A DNA stretch of 64,000 nt from Afipia clevelandensis ATCC 49720 (GCF_000336555.1 NZ_KB375281.1:1344713-1408712); one strand, 5' to 3'. Counted from the first letter of the stretch, positions 28,998-39,200 are shown. Made by a program: numbers and translations. Notes: generated from the letters alone by a model not told the origin.

Positions 28998-29639
28998 ATG
29001 CCTTCTGCCACGAACAAGATCGCGCTGTTCATTGATGGCGCGAACCTCTACGCAACAGCAAAGACGCTTGGTTTCGACATAGATTATAAACGGCTGCTCC
29101 TTGAGTTTCAGAGCCGTGGCACTCTGGTTCGCGCCTTCTACTACACCGCCATCATCGAGGATCAGGAATACTCCTCGATCCGACCGCTGATCGACTGGCT
29201 CGACTACAATGGCTATACCGTCGTCACCAAGGCGACGAAGGAATTCATTGATGCATCCGGCCGCCGCAAGGTGAAGGGCAACATGGACATCGAGCTTGCC
29301 GTCGATGCCATGGAGCTGGCCGAGCATATCGACCAGATGGTGCTGTTCTCGGGCGACGGCGATTTCCGTTCGCTGGTCGAAGCCGTGCAGCGGCGCGGCG
29401 TTCGCGTGACGGTAATTTCCACCATCGCAAGCCAGCCTCCGATGATCGCCGATGAATTGCGCCGCCAGGCGGATGTCTTTACGGATCTGATCCAGCTACA
29501 GTCCAAACTTGGCCGCGATCCGAGCGAGCGCCCTGCTCCGCGCGAACCGCGTGAACCCCGTCAGCACACGCCGCAATTCCTGCAGCGCGCGACGACCAGC
29601 ACAATGGCGCCAAGAGGCGATGACGAATTCGACGATTGA
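28998..29639 (+). CDS. LabA-like NYN domain protein
   Basis: The 213-residue protein has a PIN-like NYN nuclease domain of the LabA/DUF88 type. The start IALFIDGANLYATAKTLGFDID (residues 8-29) holds the first acidic residue. KGNMDIELAVDAMELA (near 94) supplies the next acidic pair. VLFSGDGDFRSLVEAVQRRG (near 114) supplies the last Asp cluster. These are the metal-binding residues expected for an RNase, though bacterial LabA-like targets are not established. The C-terminal 45 residues are Pro/Arg-rich and disordered. The last 20 bases overlap the next gene. Confidence 0.93.
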   Translation: MPSATNKIALFIDGANLYATAKTLGFDIDYKRLLLEFQSRGTLVRAFYYTAIIEDQEYSSIRPLIDWLDYNGYTVVTKATKEFIDASGRRKVKGNMDIELAVDAMELAEHIDQMVLFSGDGDFRSLVEAVQRRGVRVTVISTIASQPPMIADELRRQADVFTDLIQLQSKLGRDPSERPAPREPREPRQHTPQFLQRATTSTMAPRGDDEFDD

Positions 29640-30348
29640 GCAAAAGACCAAGACGATTGAACAGAAGACCAAAGAGAGCCGGCGCAACAGCGCCGGCCCT
29701 TCCTTTTCTGTTTCAGCACAATCGAACGAACCCGGCCCGGACTGTCCGCTCTGTCCCCGGCTGAAAGATTATCGCGACGCCAATCGCGCGCAGCATCCGC
29801 ACTGGTTCAACGCGCCTGTCCCTTCATTTGGACCTGTCGACGCGCAGCTTCTGATTATCGGCCTTGCCCCCGGCCTTCAGGGCGCCAACCGCACAGGCCG
29901 GCCTTTCACAGGCGATTTCGCCGGCGATCTTCTTTACGGCACATTGATCGAGTTCGGCTTTGCCCGGGGTGTCTTCGAGGCACGGCCCGACGACGGGCTG
30001 ACGCTTGTCGATTGCCGGATCAGCAACGCGGTGCGCTGCGTGCCTCCGCAAAACAAGCCGTTGCCTGCCGAGATCAACACCTGCCGCAGCTTCATGACAG
30101 CAGCAATCGGCGAGATGCCGCGGCTGCGCGCCATCGTCATGCTCGGCCGCGTGGCGCATGACACAACGCTCAAGGGGCTTGGCGTTCGTGCCGCAGCCGC
30201 GCCCTTCGCCCATGGCGCGCAGCATCAGGCCGGAACGATCCGGCTGTTCGACAGCTACCACTGCTCCCGCTACAACACGAATACGCGCGTCCTGACGCCC
30301 GAAATGTTCAGGGCGGTGTTCGCCAGCGTGCGGGAGTATCTGGACTAA
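29620..30348 (+). CDS. Uracil-DNA glycosylase, family 5 (UdgB-like)
   Basis: This enzyme removes uracil (and in some members hypoxanthine) from DNA. The core starts near residue 35 with CPLCPRLKDYRDANR. It has the family motif IIGLAPGLQGANRTGRPFTG near residue 75, NAVRCVPPQNKPLP near 130, and the C-terminal motif YHCSRYNTNTRVLTPEM near 209, which match UDG family 5 rather than family 4. The first 30 residues are unusual: they include a duplicated TIEQKTK heptad and a terminator-like hairpin at 29678-29709. No ATG, GTG or TTG start exists in frame between that hairpin and the conserved core, so this start is the best available. Confidence 0.85.
   Translation: MTNSTIEQKTKTIEQKTKESRRNSAGPSFSVSAQSNEPGPDCPLCPRLKDYRDANRAQHPHWFNAPVPSFGPVDAQLLIIGLAPGLQGANRTGRPFTGDFAGDLLYGTLIEFGFARGVFEARPDDGLTLVDCRISNAVRCVPPQNKPLPAEINTCRSFMTAAIGEMPRLRAIVMLGRVAHDTTLKGLGVRAAAAPFAHGAQHQAGTIRLFDSYHCSRYNTNTRVLTPEMFRAVFASVREYLD
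29632..29673 (+). repeat. 21-bp tandem duplication at the NYN/UDG junction
   Basis: Two adjacent 21-base units (29632-29652 and 29653-29673) match at 18 of 21 positions. The first unit spans the stop codon of the NYN gene. Both are read in the uracil-DNA glycosylase frame as TIEQKTK. Confidence 0.8.
29678..29709 (+). terminator. Terminator-like hairpin after the NYN gene, inside the UDG 5' coding region
   Basis: GCCGGCGC-AACA-GCGCCGGC is a perfect 8-bp stem followed by CCTTCCTTTTCT. It lies 39 bases past the NYN stop. If it terminates, most transcripts would end before the glycosylase core. Confidence 0.6.
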
Positions 30349-30920
30349 CGCGGATTGGCCTGCAGCCAGGCCAGCACATCGCCTGCATTCCGGTCCGGCG
30401 GAAACACCGGATAGAACACCTGGGTGATCATCCCGTCGTCGATGATCAGCGCGAGCCGCTTGATCAGCGTCAGGCCCGCCACATCCATTGATGGCAAGTT
30501 GAGCGCCCGTGTCAGGGCCAGATCGCTGTCAGACAGGACAGGAAACGGCACATGCAACCGATCCACCATTGCGCGCTGATAGGCGTTGTCCTGCGTGGAC
30601 AGTCCGAACACATGCTGCGCGCCCGCGTCCTTCAAATCCTTGAACAGATCGCGGAAGGCGCAGGTCTGCGGGGTGCATCCTCGCGCGCCGGGGATCATGT
30701 CCCAATCGTCAACAAGTCCGATCTTGCCCGGCTCCCCGGTGCGTGGATAAGCAAACAGCACCACCCGGCCCGGCAGCGAGGACAGCGTGATGGATGATCC
30801 ATCCGTCGCCTGCAAGGCAACGGGCGGGAGCTTCATCCCGGTCAGATGTTTCGCTGCCCCGTCATCGGCGGGTGCAGGAATCTTGCTCCAGTCCACATCC
30901 ATCAGGTTCGGCTGGTTCAT
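30345..30920 (-). CDS. Peroxiredoxin, PrxQ/BCP-like
   Basis: This thiol peroxidase reduces hydroperoxides. The 191-residue protein has an AhpC/TSA thioredoxin fold starting near residue 30 (LPPVALQATDGSSITLSSLPG). The peroxidatic Cys (about C82) and a second Cys five residues on (about C87) lie in GARGCTPQTCAFRD, the CxxxxC spacing of PrxQ/BCP enzymes. The usual YP.D/TPGCT is modified here (FAYPRTGEPG near residue 57). It is convergent with the glycosylase gene, and the two stop codons overlap. Confidence 0.88.
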   Translation of the reverse strand: MNQPNLMDVDWSKIPAPADDGAAKHLTGMKLPPVALQATDGSSITLSSLPGRVVLFAYPRTGEPGKIGLVDDWDMIPGARGCTPQTCAFRDLFKDLKDAGAQHVFGLSTQDNAYQRAMVDRLHVPFPVLSDSDLALTRALNLPSMDVAGLTLIKRLALIIDDGMITQVFYPVFPPDRNAGDVLAWLQANPR

Positions 30921-30922
30921 CG

Positions 30923-31396
30923 TTATCCCCGCGCTCTCAGCAAGCGCCCCTTCTCGCGCGCCCAGTCGCGCTTCTTCTCGGTGTCGCGCTTGTCGTGCAG
31001 CTTCTTGCCCTTGGCGAGGGCCAGTTGCAGTTTCACCCGGCCGTGCTCGTTGAAATACATCTTGAGCGGCACCAGCGTCATGCCCTCGCGCTCGATCGCG
31101 CCGATCAGTCTGTTGATCTGCTTCCTGTGCAGCAGCAGTTTCCGGTCCCGCTTCGGCTCATGGTTGAAGCGGTTGGCCTGCAGATATTCCGGGATGTTGG
31201 CGTTCACCAGCCAGATCTCGCCTCCCTTGGAATCGGCGTAGGACTCGGCAATGGTGGTCTTGCCGTTGCGGGTCGACTTGACCTCGGTGCCGGTCAGCAC
31301 GATCCCCGCCTCGACCGTATCCTCGATGGCATAGTTGAACCGCGCCTTGCGGTTTTCGGCGATGACCTTGATCGTGGGTTCTTTCTTTTCGGCCAT
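30923..31396 (-). CDS. smpB: SsrA-binding protein SmpB
   Basis: SmpB binds tmRNA and delivers it to stalled ribosomes in trans-translation. The 157-residue protein begins [19 protein letters not shown] and has [38 protein letters not shown] and the basic C-terminal tail [20 protein letters not shown], all conserved. I chose the ATG at 31396, because the open frame upstream shows no family similarity. tmRNA itself is not in this window. Confidence 0.97.
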   Translation of the reverse strand: MAEKKEPTIKVIAENRKARFNYAIEDTVEAGIVLTGTEVKSTRNGKTTIAESYADSKGGEIWLVNANIPEYLQANRFNHEPKRDRKLLLHRKQINRLIGAIEREGMTLVPLKMYFNEHGRVKLQLALAKGKKLHDKRDTEKKRDWAREKGRLLRARG

Positions 31397-31519
31397 CGGA
31401 TGCCTCGATACGCACAACACACCAGAACCGCTCGCGTCGCAGCGCGGTTCTTTTCCGGAAGGCTGACGGCGCAAGGACCACCTCACGCCGTCGGACCATC
31501 TGCCAGTCCAGATAGGGAT

Positions 31520-31933
31520 TTATTTCGCCTTCAGAAGATCGCGGATTTCGGTCAGTAATTCCTGATCCTTGGTGGGCTTATCAGGCGCTGGCGCAGCCTC
31601 TTCCTTCGCTTTCAGACGGTTCATGACGCGGATCACCAAGAACAACACGAACGCAATAATCAGGAAGTTCAGTGTCAGCGTGAGGAAGCTGCCATAGGCA
31701 AGCACCGCGCCCTGCTTCTTGGCGTCGGCAAGATTGGTCGCCGTGACGTTCTTGGAGAGCGCGACAAAGTAATTCGAGAAATCGAGGCCGCCGGTAATCG
31801 CGCCGATAATCGGCATGATGATATCGGCAACCATCGAGTTGACGATGGCGCCGAACGCGGCACCGATGATGACGCCGACCGCCAGATCGACCACATTGCC
31901 TTTCAAGGCAAATTTCTTGAACTCCTCAAGCAT
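31520..31933 (-). CDS. mscL: Large-conductance mechanosensitive channel
   Basis: MscL opens under membrane tension to release solutes in hypo-osmotic shock. The 137-residue protein has the N-terminal amphipathic helix [22 protein letters not shown]1 follows ([23 protein letters not shown], with the glycine-rich pore lining), then a periplasmic loop, TM2 ([20 protein letters not shown] near residue 86), and a C-terminal cytoplasmic helix ([12 protein letters not shown]). The length is normal. It lies between dapA and smpB in the same direction. Confidence 0.97.
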   Translation of the reverse strand: MLEEFKKFALKGNVVDLAVGVIIGAAFGAIVNSMVADIIMPIIGAITGGLDFSNYFVALSKNVTATNLADAKKQGAVLAYGSFLTLTLNFLIIAFVLFLVIRVMNRLKAKEEAAPAPDKPTKDQELLTEIRDLLKAK

Positions 31934-31957
31934 CGGCGCATTTCCCTTCCAAGGTTG

Positions 31958-32848
<891 letters not shown>

Positions 32849-33068
32849 TGTCATTCTCCGAACGCATCGCAAACACCGCGATTTATGATTGATTGATAAC
32901 GGGTCCCGGATCGCGATGAAAGTCCCGGGACTCCTGTACCGCCGTCTGATCACGGGAAAGACCCCAAGCCAGCCGCGATTTTGCCGCGGTGTTGCGGCAT
33001 TATGGCGGTTCTAACACATTTGATGTTTTGTCCACATATTCAATGCACTACACCTGAGGGCGAAGGTC

Positions 33069-35273
33069 GTGAATGATTCGCCGCAGAGGCCGCCTGTGAT
33101 GCCACTTGCTCCTTCACCTTCGGGATCAGCCGGTCTGGCGCGGCGGAGTGTCGTCATTTTCGCCGCAGGCGTCTTCGCGCTGATATCGTACGAGGCTTCC
33201 GCCGTTCCCCTGCCGAAGCCGCGCCCGGTGCCCCGGCACGTCACACCGCAGACAGCGCTGGCGAAACCCGATCAGCCGCACACCGCCGCCAAGGCAGCGC
33301 CGATTGCGCCTGCCCCGGTGGCCCGATCCCGGAAGCCCTCGGTCGCTCTGGCGCTGGCCGGATCGTCGTCCACGTCAAAGGCCGACCTGGAGACGCTCGA
33401 GCAGATCATCGAACTGGTGCGCAAGCGAAAGCCGGCGGACGCGACGCAGCTTCAGGCCTCCCTTGCCGATCCCGTCGCGCGCAAACTGTCCGAATGGATG
33501 ATCCTGCGCAGCGATGACAACGGCGTGCCCGCCGAGCGCTATCGCGATTTCCTCGCCGAAAACCCGACCTGGCCGAGCCAGATTTATTTGCGCAAGCGCG
33601 GCGAATCCGCGCTGTGGGACGACAAGCGCGACGACGCCACGGTGCTGGCTTTCTTTGCCCGCGAACAGCCGATCTCACCCAAGGGCCGCTTCATGCTTGC
33701 CGGCGCGCTGCTGGCGCGCGGCGACCGGCAGAACGCGGCGCGGCTGGTCCGCGAGGCCTGGCGCAACGACTCGTTTTCCTCCTACACCGAAGACACGGCG
33801 TTCGAGAAGTTCGGCTCGCTCCTGTCGCCGGGCGATTACAAGGTCCGGATGGATCTGTTGCTTTACGGCAATGATCCGGCAGGCGCGCTGCGCTCCGCAA
33901 AGCGCCTCGGCAGCGGCTACATCGCGCTGGCGAAGGCACATGCCGCGCTCGACAAGAAAGCCTCGAACTCAAAGGCCCTGCTCGATGCCGTTCCCGCCGA
34001 TCTGCACGGCGACCCGGTCTACATTTTCAGCAAGGCGCAATGGCTGCGGCGCGAGGACAAGTTCCAGGAAGCCGCACGTGTCATGCAATCCGCGCCCCGC
34101 GACCCGGCGCGGCTGGTCAACCCGGACGAATGGTGGATCGAGCGGCGCCTGCTGGCGCGAAAGCTGCTGGACACGAACGAACCGCGCCTCGCCTACGCTG
34201 TTGCGCGCGATGCGTCGTTGCCGGCGCGCGACATCTATCAGACCGAAAGGGAATTCACCGCGGGCTGGATCGCGCTGCGGTTTCTCAACGATCCGAATCT
34301 GGCGGCCCAGCATTTCGCGCGGATCGGCGTCGGCAGCGTCAATCCGACCGCGCTTGCCCGCGCCGGCTACTGGCAGGGCCGCGCCGCCGAGGCCGCAGGA
34401 CGCGCTCATGAGGCGCGCACGGCCTATGAATCGGCTGCGGCGCAGTCGACCAGCTATTACGGTCAGCTTGCCCGCGCGAAGCTCGGGCTGCCGCAGATCG
34501 CGCTGAACGGCGTGCCAGGCCGCTCCCGTGGCGGCGAAAGGCTGGAGATCGTCCGGGCCGTCGACATCCTCTATGCGCTCGACGAGCGCGACATCGCCGT
34601 TCCGATCCTTGCCGACATGGGCGAACGCGCAGACATGGATGGCCTGCTCGCGCTCTGCGAACTCACCCAGCGGCACAACGATGCCCGCGGCATGCTGCTG
34701 GTCGGCAAGGCCGCGCTGAACCGCGGCATGCCGTTCGATCATTACGCCTATCCGGTCAGCGGCATTCCGCCCTACAAGGATTTCGGACCGGAGGTCGAAA
34801 AGGCGATTGTGTTCGCTATCGCCCGCCAGGAAAGCGCGTTCAATCCGACCATCGTTTCACCGGCCAAGGCCTACGGCCTCATGCAGGTGACGGCGGGTGC
34901 AGGCAAGTATGTCGCGAAGAAATACGGCGCCACGTTCGATCTTGCCCGGCTCAAGAGCGACCCGTCCTATAATGCCGCCTTTGGCGCAGCCGAACTCGGC
35001 GGGCTGATCGAGGATTATCGCGGCTCCTACATCATGACCTTCGCGGGCTATAACGCCGGGCGCGGCAGCGTGCGCAAATGGATCGAACGCTACGGAGACC
35101 CGCGCGATCCCAAAGTTGATGCCGTCGACTGGGTCGAGCAGATTCCGTTCTCCGAGACCCGCAATTACGTCCAGCGCATCATGGAGAACCTGCAGGTCTA
35201 CCGCGCGCGCTTCGGCGGCGGCAGCAAGCTGCTGATCGAGGCCGATCTGCGCCGCGGCGCGGGCGTGGAATGA
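33069..35273 (+). CDS. Soluble lytic murein transglycosylase (Slt-like)
   Basis: This periplasmic enzyme cleaves peptidoglycan glycan strands to anhydro-muropeptides. The 734-residue protein starts with GTG. It has an N-terminal membrane/signal segment (RRSVVIFAAGVFALISYEASA near residue 25), a Pro/Ala-rich linker, a long superhelical alpha region (residues about 100-560) with SLT70-like repeats, and a C-terminal GEWL domain. That domain holds FAIARQESAFNPTIVSPAKA (catalytic Glu about 588), AYGLMQVT, and FAGYNAGRGSVRKWIERYGD near 658. It is slightly longer than E. coli Slt. It lies divergent from dapA, which supplies a peptidoglycan precursor. Confidence 0.94.
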   Translation: MNDSPQRPPVMPLAPSPSGSAGLARRSVVIFAAGVFALISYEASAVPLPKPRPVPRHVTPQTALAKPDQPHTAAKAAPIAPAPVARSRKPSVALALAGSSSTSKADLETLEQIIELVRKRKPADATQLQASLADPVARKLSEWMILRSDDNGVPAERYRDFLAENPTWPSQIYLRKRGESALWDDKRDDATVLAFFAREQPISPKGRFMLAGALLARGDRQNAARLVREAWRNDSFSSYTEDTAFEKFGSLLSPGDYKVRMDLLLYGNDPAGALRSAKRLGSGYIALAKAHAALDKKASNSKALLDAVPADLHGDPVYIFSKAQWLRREDKFQEAARVMQSAPRDPARLVNPDEWWIERRLLARKLLDTNEPRLAYAVARDASLPARDIYQTEREFTAGWIALRFLNDPNLAAQHFARIGVGSVNPTALARAGYWQGRAAEAAGRAHEARTAYESAAAQSTSYYGQLARAKLGLPQIALNGVPGRSRGGERLEIVRAVDILYALDERDIAVPILADMGERADMDGLLALCELTQRHNDARGMLLVGKAALNRGMPFDHYAYPVSGIPPYKDFGPEVEKAIVFAIARQESAFNPTIVSPAKAYGLMQVTAGAGKYVAKKYGATFDLARLKSDPSYNAAFGAAELGGLIEDYRGSYIMTFAGYNAGRGSVRKWIERYGDPRDPKVDAVDWVEQIPFSETRNYVQRIMENLQVYRARFGGGSKLLIEADLRRGAGVE

Positions 35274-35425
35274 TTCAGACGTAACGGCCAGCCGACGTCC
35301 CTGCCCGCCATCGTCGCCCTTGACCCGGTGGTCTATCTCAAGAAAACTTTTGTTCCCCGACGCGCGCGGTCAGCTCGTTCCGTAAGGACGTTCCGTCGGC
35401 GTCACGCCTGCTGCAAGGAAAATTC

Positions 35426-36310
35426 ATGTCCGCACAATTCCGCGATGTTTACTGCCAGTCCGCCGACGGGCTGAAGCTCCATGCCAAGGTGATCGGCCCG
35501 GAGAACAGTTCGCTGCTGCCGGTGCTCTGCCTGCCCGGCCTGACGCGCACCACGGACGATTTCGACGACATCGCCCGCGCGATTGCGACGGACCCCGCTG
35601 CGCCCCGCAAGGTCGTCTCGGTGGATTATCGGGGCCGCGGCCTGTCCGATTACGATCCCGACCCGGCGAAGTACGCCGTGCCGGTGGAGCTTGGCGACGT
35701 TCTGGCCATCGCGGCTTCGCTCGGGATTTCCCGCGCCATTCTGCTCGGCACGTCGCGCGGCGGCCTGATCTCGATGGCGATGGCGGCGGCGAAGCCTGAT
35801 CTGCTGGCCGGGATCATCCTCAACGATATCGGCCCGGCGCTCGAGATGGGCGGCCTGATGAAGATCAAGGGCTACATCGCCGATCCGCCGCCGCGGCAGA
35901 CTTGGGATGATGCCGCGCGCGGCCTGAAAGAGCTGTTCGGCACGGTATTCCCCTCGCTCACGGACGATGAGTGGATGGCATGGGCGCGCCGGGCCTTCCG
36001 GGAGAACGCCGGCGGCGGGCTGGAGCGAACCTATGACCTGGAAATCAGGCACACGCTGGACGGGCTCGATCCGTCAAATCCGCTCCCGCAGGTCTGGGAG
36101 CTGTTCGACGCGATGGCGGGCATTCCCCTGATGCTGATCCACGGCGCACTGTCCGACCTGCTTTCGGTTCAGGGCGTGAAGGATATGGCGGCGCGCCGGC
36201 CGGATATGGACCTCGTCACGGTGGCCGATCAGGGCCACGCGCCGCTTCTGGCGGACAAGCCGACGATAGACCGCATCGTCGCATTCTGTAAGCGGTGTGA
36301 CAGGACGTAA
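35426..36310 (+). CDS. Alpha/beta-fold hydrolase
   Basis: The 294-residue alpha/beta hydrolase has the oxyanion segment LCLPGLTRTTDDFDDIA near residue 34 and the nucleophile elbow LLGTSRGGLISM near 110 (Ser of GTSRGG). A late acid, probably Asp in GALSDLLSV, lies near 242, and the catalytic His is in VADQGHAPLL near 271. YRGRGLSDYDPDP near residue 71 is the usual D-RG-G-S region of the epoxide hydrolase/haloperoxidase type. The substrate cannot be inferred. A ribosome-binding site AAGGAAAA precedes the ATG. Confidence 0.88.
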   Translation: MSAQFRDVYCQSADGLKLHAKVIGPENSSLLPVLCLPGLTRTTDDFDDIARAIATDPAAPRKVVSVDYRGRGLSDYDPDPAKYAVPVELGDVLAIAASLGISRAILLGTSRGGLISMAMAAAKPDLLAGIILNDIGPALEMGGLMKIKGYIADPPPRQTWDDAARGLKELFGTVFPSLTDDEWMAWARRAFRENAGGGLERTYDLEIRHTLDGLDPSNPLPQVWELFDAMAGIPLMLIHGALSDLLSVQGVKDMAARRPDMDLVTVADQGHAPLLADKPTIDRIVAFCKRCDRT

Positions 36311-36354
36311 GGGTTCGGCACCTTAAACACGAGACGTCACGCGCAACCTCTTAG

Positions 36355-36476
36355 GTCGTCCCGGCGAAGGCCGGGACCATCACTCCTGAGCTCTCGCTCA
36401 CGGGACATGCGGAAGCGACCTTCCCGCTGACATCATAAAATTATGGTCATGGGTCCCGGCCTGCGCCGGGACGAAC
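36355..36476. repeat. Dispersed palindromic repeat, family B
   Basis: The ends are inverted: GTCCCGGCGAAGGCCGGGAC and GGTCCCGGCCTGCGCCGGGAC, around a variable centre of about 75 bases. Each end is itself a short hairpin. Repeats of this kind are common between genes in Bradyrhizobium relatives. I see one copy in this window. Confidence 0.7.
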
Positions 36477-36522
36477 GCCGCATGACTGGCAGCGGTGCGA
36501 TGGCATGAACGAGGGGTAGTTA

Positions 36523-36635
36523 GCCGTCATTTTGAGGAGCGAGCTTCTTGCGAGCCTCGAAGGGCGACGGCTTCGGCTTCGCAAACGAGCATCCTTCGAG
36601 GCTCACCGCAAAAGCGGTTCGCACCTCAGGATGAC
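36523..36635. repeat. Dispersed palindromic repeat, family A, copy 3 (double unit)
   Basis: GCCGTCATTTTGAGG and CCTCGAAGGGCGACGG form one unit. CATCCTTCGAGGCTC and CACCTCAGGATGACG form the inverted partner. The head-to-head arrangement equals copy 1 at 2619-2724. Confidence 0.8.
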
Positions 36636-36651
36636 GTTGAACGAAGAAAAA

Positions 36652-36675
36652 CCCCCGGCAGTTTCCTGCCGGGGG
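36652..36675 (-). terminator. Rho-independent terminator of the porin gene
   Basis: CCCCCGGCAG-TTTC-CTGCCGGGGG is a perfect 10-bp stem 41 bases past the porin stop. On the minus strand it is followed by TTTTTCTTCG. A strong terminator fits a very highly expressed gene. Confidence 0.9.
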
Positions 36676-36716
36676 CTCTTTGAGTTCAGGTAACAATCGC
36701 CGTCAGGCGGTTGTTA

Positions 36717-38240
36717 TTACCAGGTGCGGCGAACGCGGAGGTTGCCGGACCAGATGCCCTGATCCTTGAACTCGTAGTTGCCAGCCGGCTTGAACGAGCC
36801 GAGCGTATTGGCTGCAGCAGCAACCGAACCCGTGTTCGACTGGTCGAGGTTGGTGTACATCACCTCACCCGAGAAGGTCAGGTTGCGGACCGGGGTCCAC
36901 GCGGTACGGGTACCGACCTGCCAGATGTTGAAGTCTGGGTTACAAGTCGAACCAGGGTTAACGGCACCACCGGCGACTGCGAGACCCTGCGCATAGCGGG
37001 TGCAGATTCCGAGCGAAGCAGTGTCGTTATAGTCGATGTGCGTGTAGCTGCCGAACACGCTGGATTCCCAGTTCGGGGTCCAGTTGTGGACATAAGCACC
37101 GCGGAAGCCCCAACCGGTGGTCTTCTCGATCTTGCCACCGTTTCCGTAGACGCCATCGAACAGCGACATAACAGCGAAGCTGTTGTAGAAGCCGTTGTTA
37201 CCACCGCTGAAGTGATCGAACTGATTGCCGGTCACGCCGCTGATCAGGTACTTCATAGCACCGTCAGCATAGGTCGCATCCAACGACAGCTTGTCGCCAG
37301 GGCCGGTCGGCAGGTTCTTGATCTGGACGCCGCCCGAAATTGCGAAGCCCCATTCATCGCTCGGATGACCCAAGGTTTCGTTACCCGCACCACCAGCGCC
37401 AGTTGCATAGTAGCCAGCGTGGATGTTGTGCAGGGCACCCGACAACTGAGCGGTGAAGGCCGCCTGGTCGATACGGATGTTGCCGACGAAGTCAGGCGAG
37501 ACGTTTCCGCCGTAGGCGTTCGGGAAAGCACCCTGACCGATAGCAGCCAGAGACGTACCTGTCGGGGGAGCAGTCAACAACAAGCTCGAGTTCAGGAGCT
37601 GAGCACGGTTGATGATACGGTTGTCTTCGATACCGACCTGAGCGGACACGCCGTTGCCGAACTGCCACGTATAGGCGATCTGGTTGATGCCAGTCGCGTT
37701 ATCGTAGCCGCCGAGCAGGAACGAGGTGTTGTTGTTGGCGCCATAAGCACCCCACGGGGTCTGGAAGCCAGAGACTGCCTTACCGATGGTGAAGCCGGCG
37801 AACTGGATGAAGCCGTAGTCCATCGTCAGGTTGCCCGACGACGGGCCAGCACCGGTCGAATGTTCGAAGTTGCTCGACCAGTAGGTACGGACAACGCCGT
37901 ATTCGGTGGCGGTACGGGTGTCGATGTTCAGCTGAACACGGGCGCGGGTGGTGAAGTAATCGCTGTCGCGGCTACCCGTACCGTTGGCCTGAAATCCACC
38001 TTCGTTCCATGCCGGCTTGCCGTAGTTGCCGGCGTTGATGTTCCAGTCAGCCTGGACGTAGCCGCCCAGCTTGATGCAGGTGTCAGTGCCGGGGATGTAG
38101 TAGAAACCGGCGCCGTACAGCGAGCAGATCTTCACGTACTGAACGGCCTTCGCCTTCACCGGAAGATCGGCTGCCTGTGCTCCAGCGGATGCTGCGATAA
38201 CCGCAGCCGATCCGAGGATAAGGCTCTTAATCTTGCTCAT
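36717..38240 (-). CDS. Outer-membrane porin, Porin_2 (alphaproteobacterial) family
   Basis: This is a trimeric beta-barrel general porin of the outer membrane. The 507-residue precursor has a clear signal peptide (MSKIKSLILGSAAVIAASAG, cleaved after AQA). The mature start ADLPVKAKAVQYVKICSLYG, then TCIKLGGYVQADWN, is typical, including two N-terminal Cys residues. Many alternating aromatic/polar strands follow, and the last residue is aromatic (RVRRTW), as needed for barrel assembly. Codon use is visibly less GC-biased than in the neighbours, consistent with a very abundant protein. GGAGG precedes the ATG, and a strong terminator follows. Confidence 0.95.
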   Translation of the reverse strand: MSKIKSLILGSAAVIAASAGAQAADLPVKAKAVQYVKICSLYGAGFYYIPGTDTCIKLGGYVQADWNINAGNYGKPAWNEGGFQANGTGSRDSDYFTTRARVQLNIDTRTATEYGVVRTYWSSNFEHSTGAGPSSGNLTMDYGFIQFAGFTIGKAVSGFQTPWGAYGANNNTSFLLGGYDNATGINQIAYTWQFGNGVSAQVGIEDNRIINRAQLLNSSLLLTAPPTGTSLAAIGQGAFPNAYGGNVSPDFVGNIRIDQAAFTAQLSGALHNIHAGYYATGAGGAGNETLGHPSDEWGFAISGGVQIKNLPTGPGDKLSLDATYADGAMKYLISGVTGNQFDHFSGGNNGFYNSFAVMSLFDGVYGNGGKIEKTTGWGFRGAYVHNWTPNWESSVFGSYTHIDYNDTASLGICTRYAQGLAVAGGAVNPGSTCNPDFNIWQVGTRTAWTPVRNLTFSGEVMYTNLDQSNTGSVAAAANTLGSFKPAGNYEFKDQGIWSGNLRVRRTW

Positions 38241-38889
38241 AAAACCTCCAAAGTTTTGCTCTCTAGGGAAGGTTCCTGGCCGGTGGTGTAAGTCACACCA
38301 CGTGGTTGGTTCCCTTAATCCCCGCTAACCGCCCGGTCGCCTCGCGCTTTCGGACACTCCCGCTGAACGCGAGCGACTTAAGCGAAACTCCCAAACGGGA
38401 CGACCTCGGGATGCCCCCCTCCGTCGCTTCAAGGACCATTGCTCAACAGTCGTGAACACGCAACAAAGGACCGCCTCGAAATGGGGCGGTTCCAGCCGTT
38501 TTCAGGGAGGTGTTGCACAAATGGCACGCAACGCGCTTGCTAAAATGGTCACAAGCGATTGATTTTGCTGCAGTTATAGGAACGATGTAAAATGTTCCCG
38601 AAAAAGGCGAATGTGGCGGCGCACCCGTCATCGCGTGCGCCGCGGGTGTGAATTACACGAATCAAATGTGACGCCGACTCGCGATCCAGCACCCCCGTTT
38701 CAGGGCGCAAATCCCGAGAACCCAGACGTCAAAGACAACGGTTTGAGGCGGGCCAGCGGGGGAAAACATGGTTCAGCCGCACTGACATTATAAAGGCAGA
38801 GCGGCTGCGCGCATCCAGCCGTGGGACAGATACCATAAAAGTCATCAACGGCTTGCGGCGCGTCATCGTGTGAGGCATATCGGGCCTGT
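38241..38889. other. Long intergenic region between porin and tRNA-Ser
   Basis: No supported gene is present. The half nearest the porin must carry its leader and promoter. An AT-rich patch at 38540-38600 is a candidate, but I cannot fix -35/-10 boxes. A hairpin GCGGCGCA/TGCGCCGC lies at about 38614-38642. Confidence 0.45.
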
Positions 38890-38981
38890 GGAGACGTGGC
38901 CGAGCGGCTGAAGGCACTCGTTTGCTAAATGAGCATACCTTGAAAAGGGTATCGAGGGTTCGAATCCCTCCGTCTCCGCCA
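38890..38981 (+). tRNA. tRNA-Ser (anticodon GCU)
   Basis: A 92-base class II tRNA. The acceptor stem GGAGACG/CGTCTCC with discriminator G is followed by an encoded CCA. The D arm is TGGCCGAGCGGCTGAAGGCA. The anticodon loop TTGCTAA (anticodon GCT) sits on the CTCGT/ATGAG stem. A long variable arm (TACCTTGAAAAGGGTA) is typical of tRNA-Ser. The T arm is GAGGGTTCGAATCCCTC. The GCU anticodon reads AGC/AGU. No integrase or att repeat is seen beside it. Confidence 0.97.
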
Positions 38982-39200
38982 TCCTGCTTCGCGCCACGCG
39001 CGATGGCGTTCACCGCCAAGCGGCTTTCCCTGCTATCCAGCGAATCCTTCCGGCAATCACAGCGCTTGTCGCATTGCGCGCCCTGTCCTTGACGAAAGCA
39101 CGAACCGCGCGAGCGGATCAGTTCCGAACGACAACGCTTGCAGGATCATTACAATCCGCAAATGCATGAAACAGGCCGCAACCAGCGTGCTTCATGATGT

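Noticed and set aside
38982-39200. Genomic island inserted at tRNA-Ser
   Set aside because: No integrase, no repeat of the tRNA 3' end in the following sequence, and downstream genes look like core genome.
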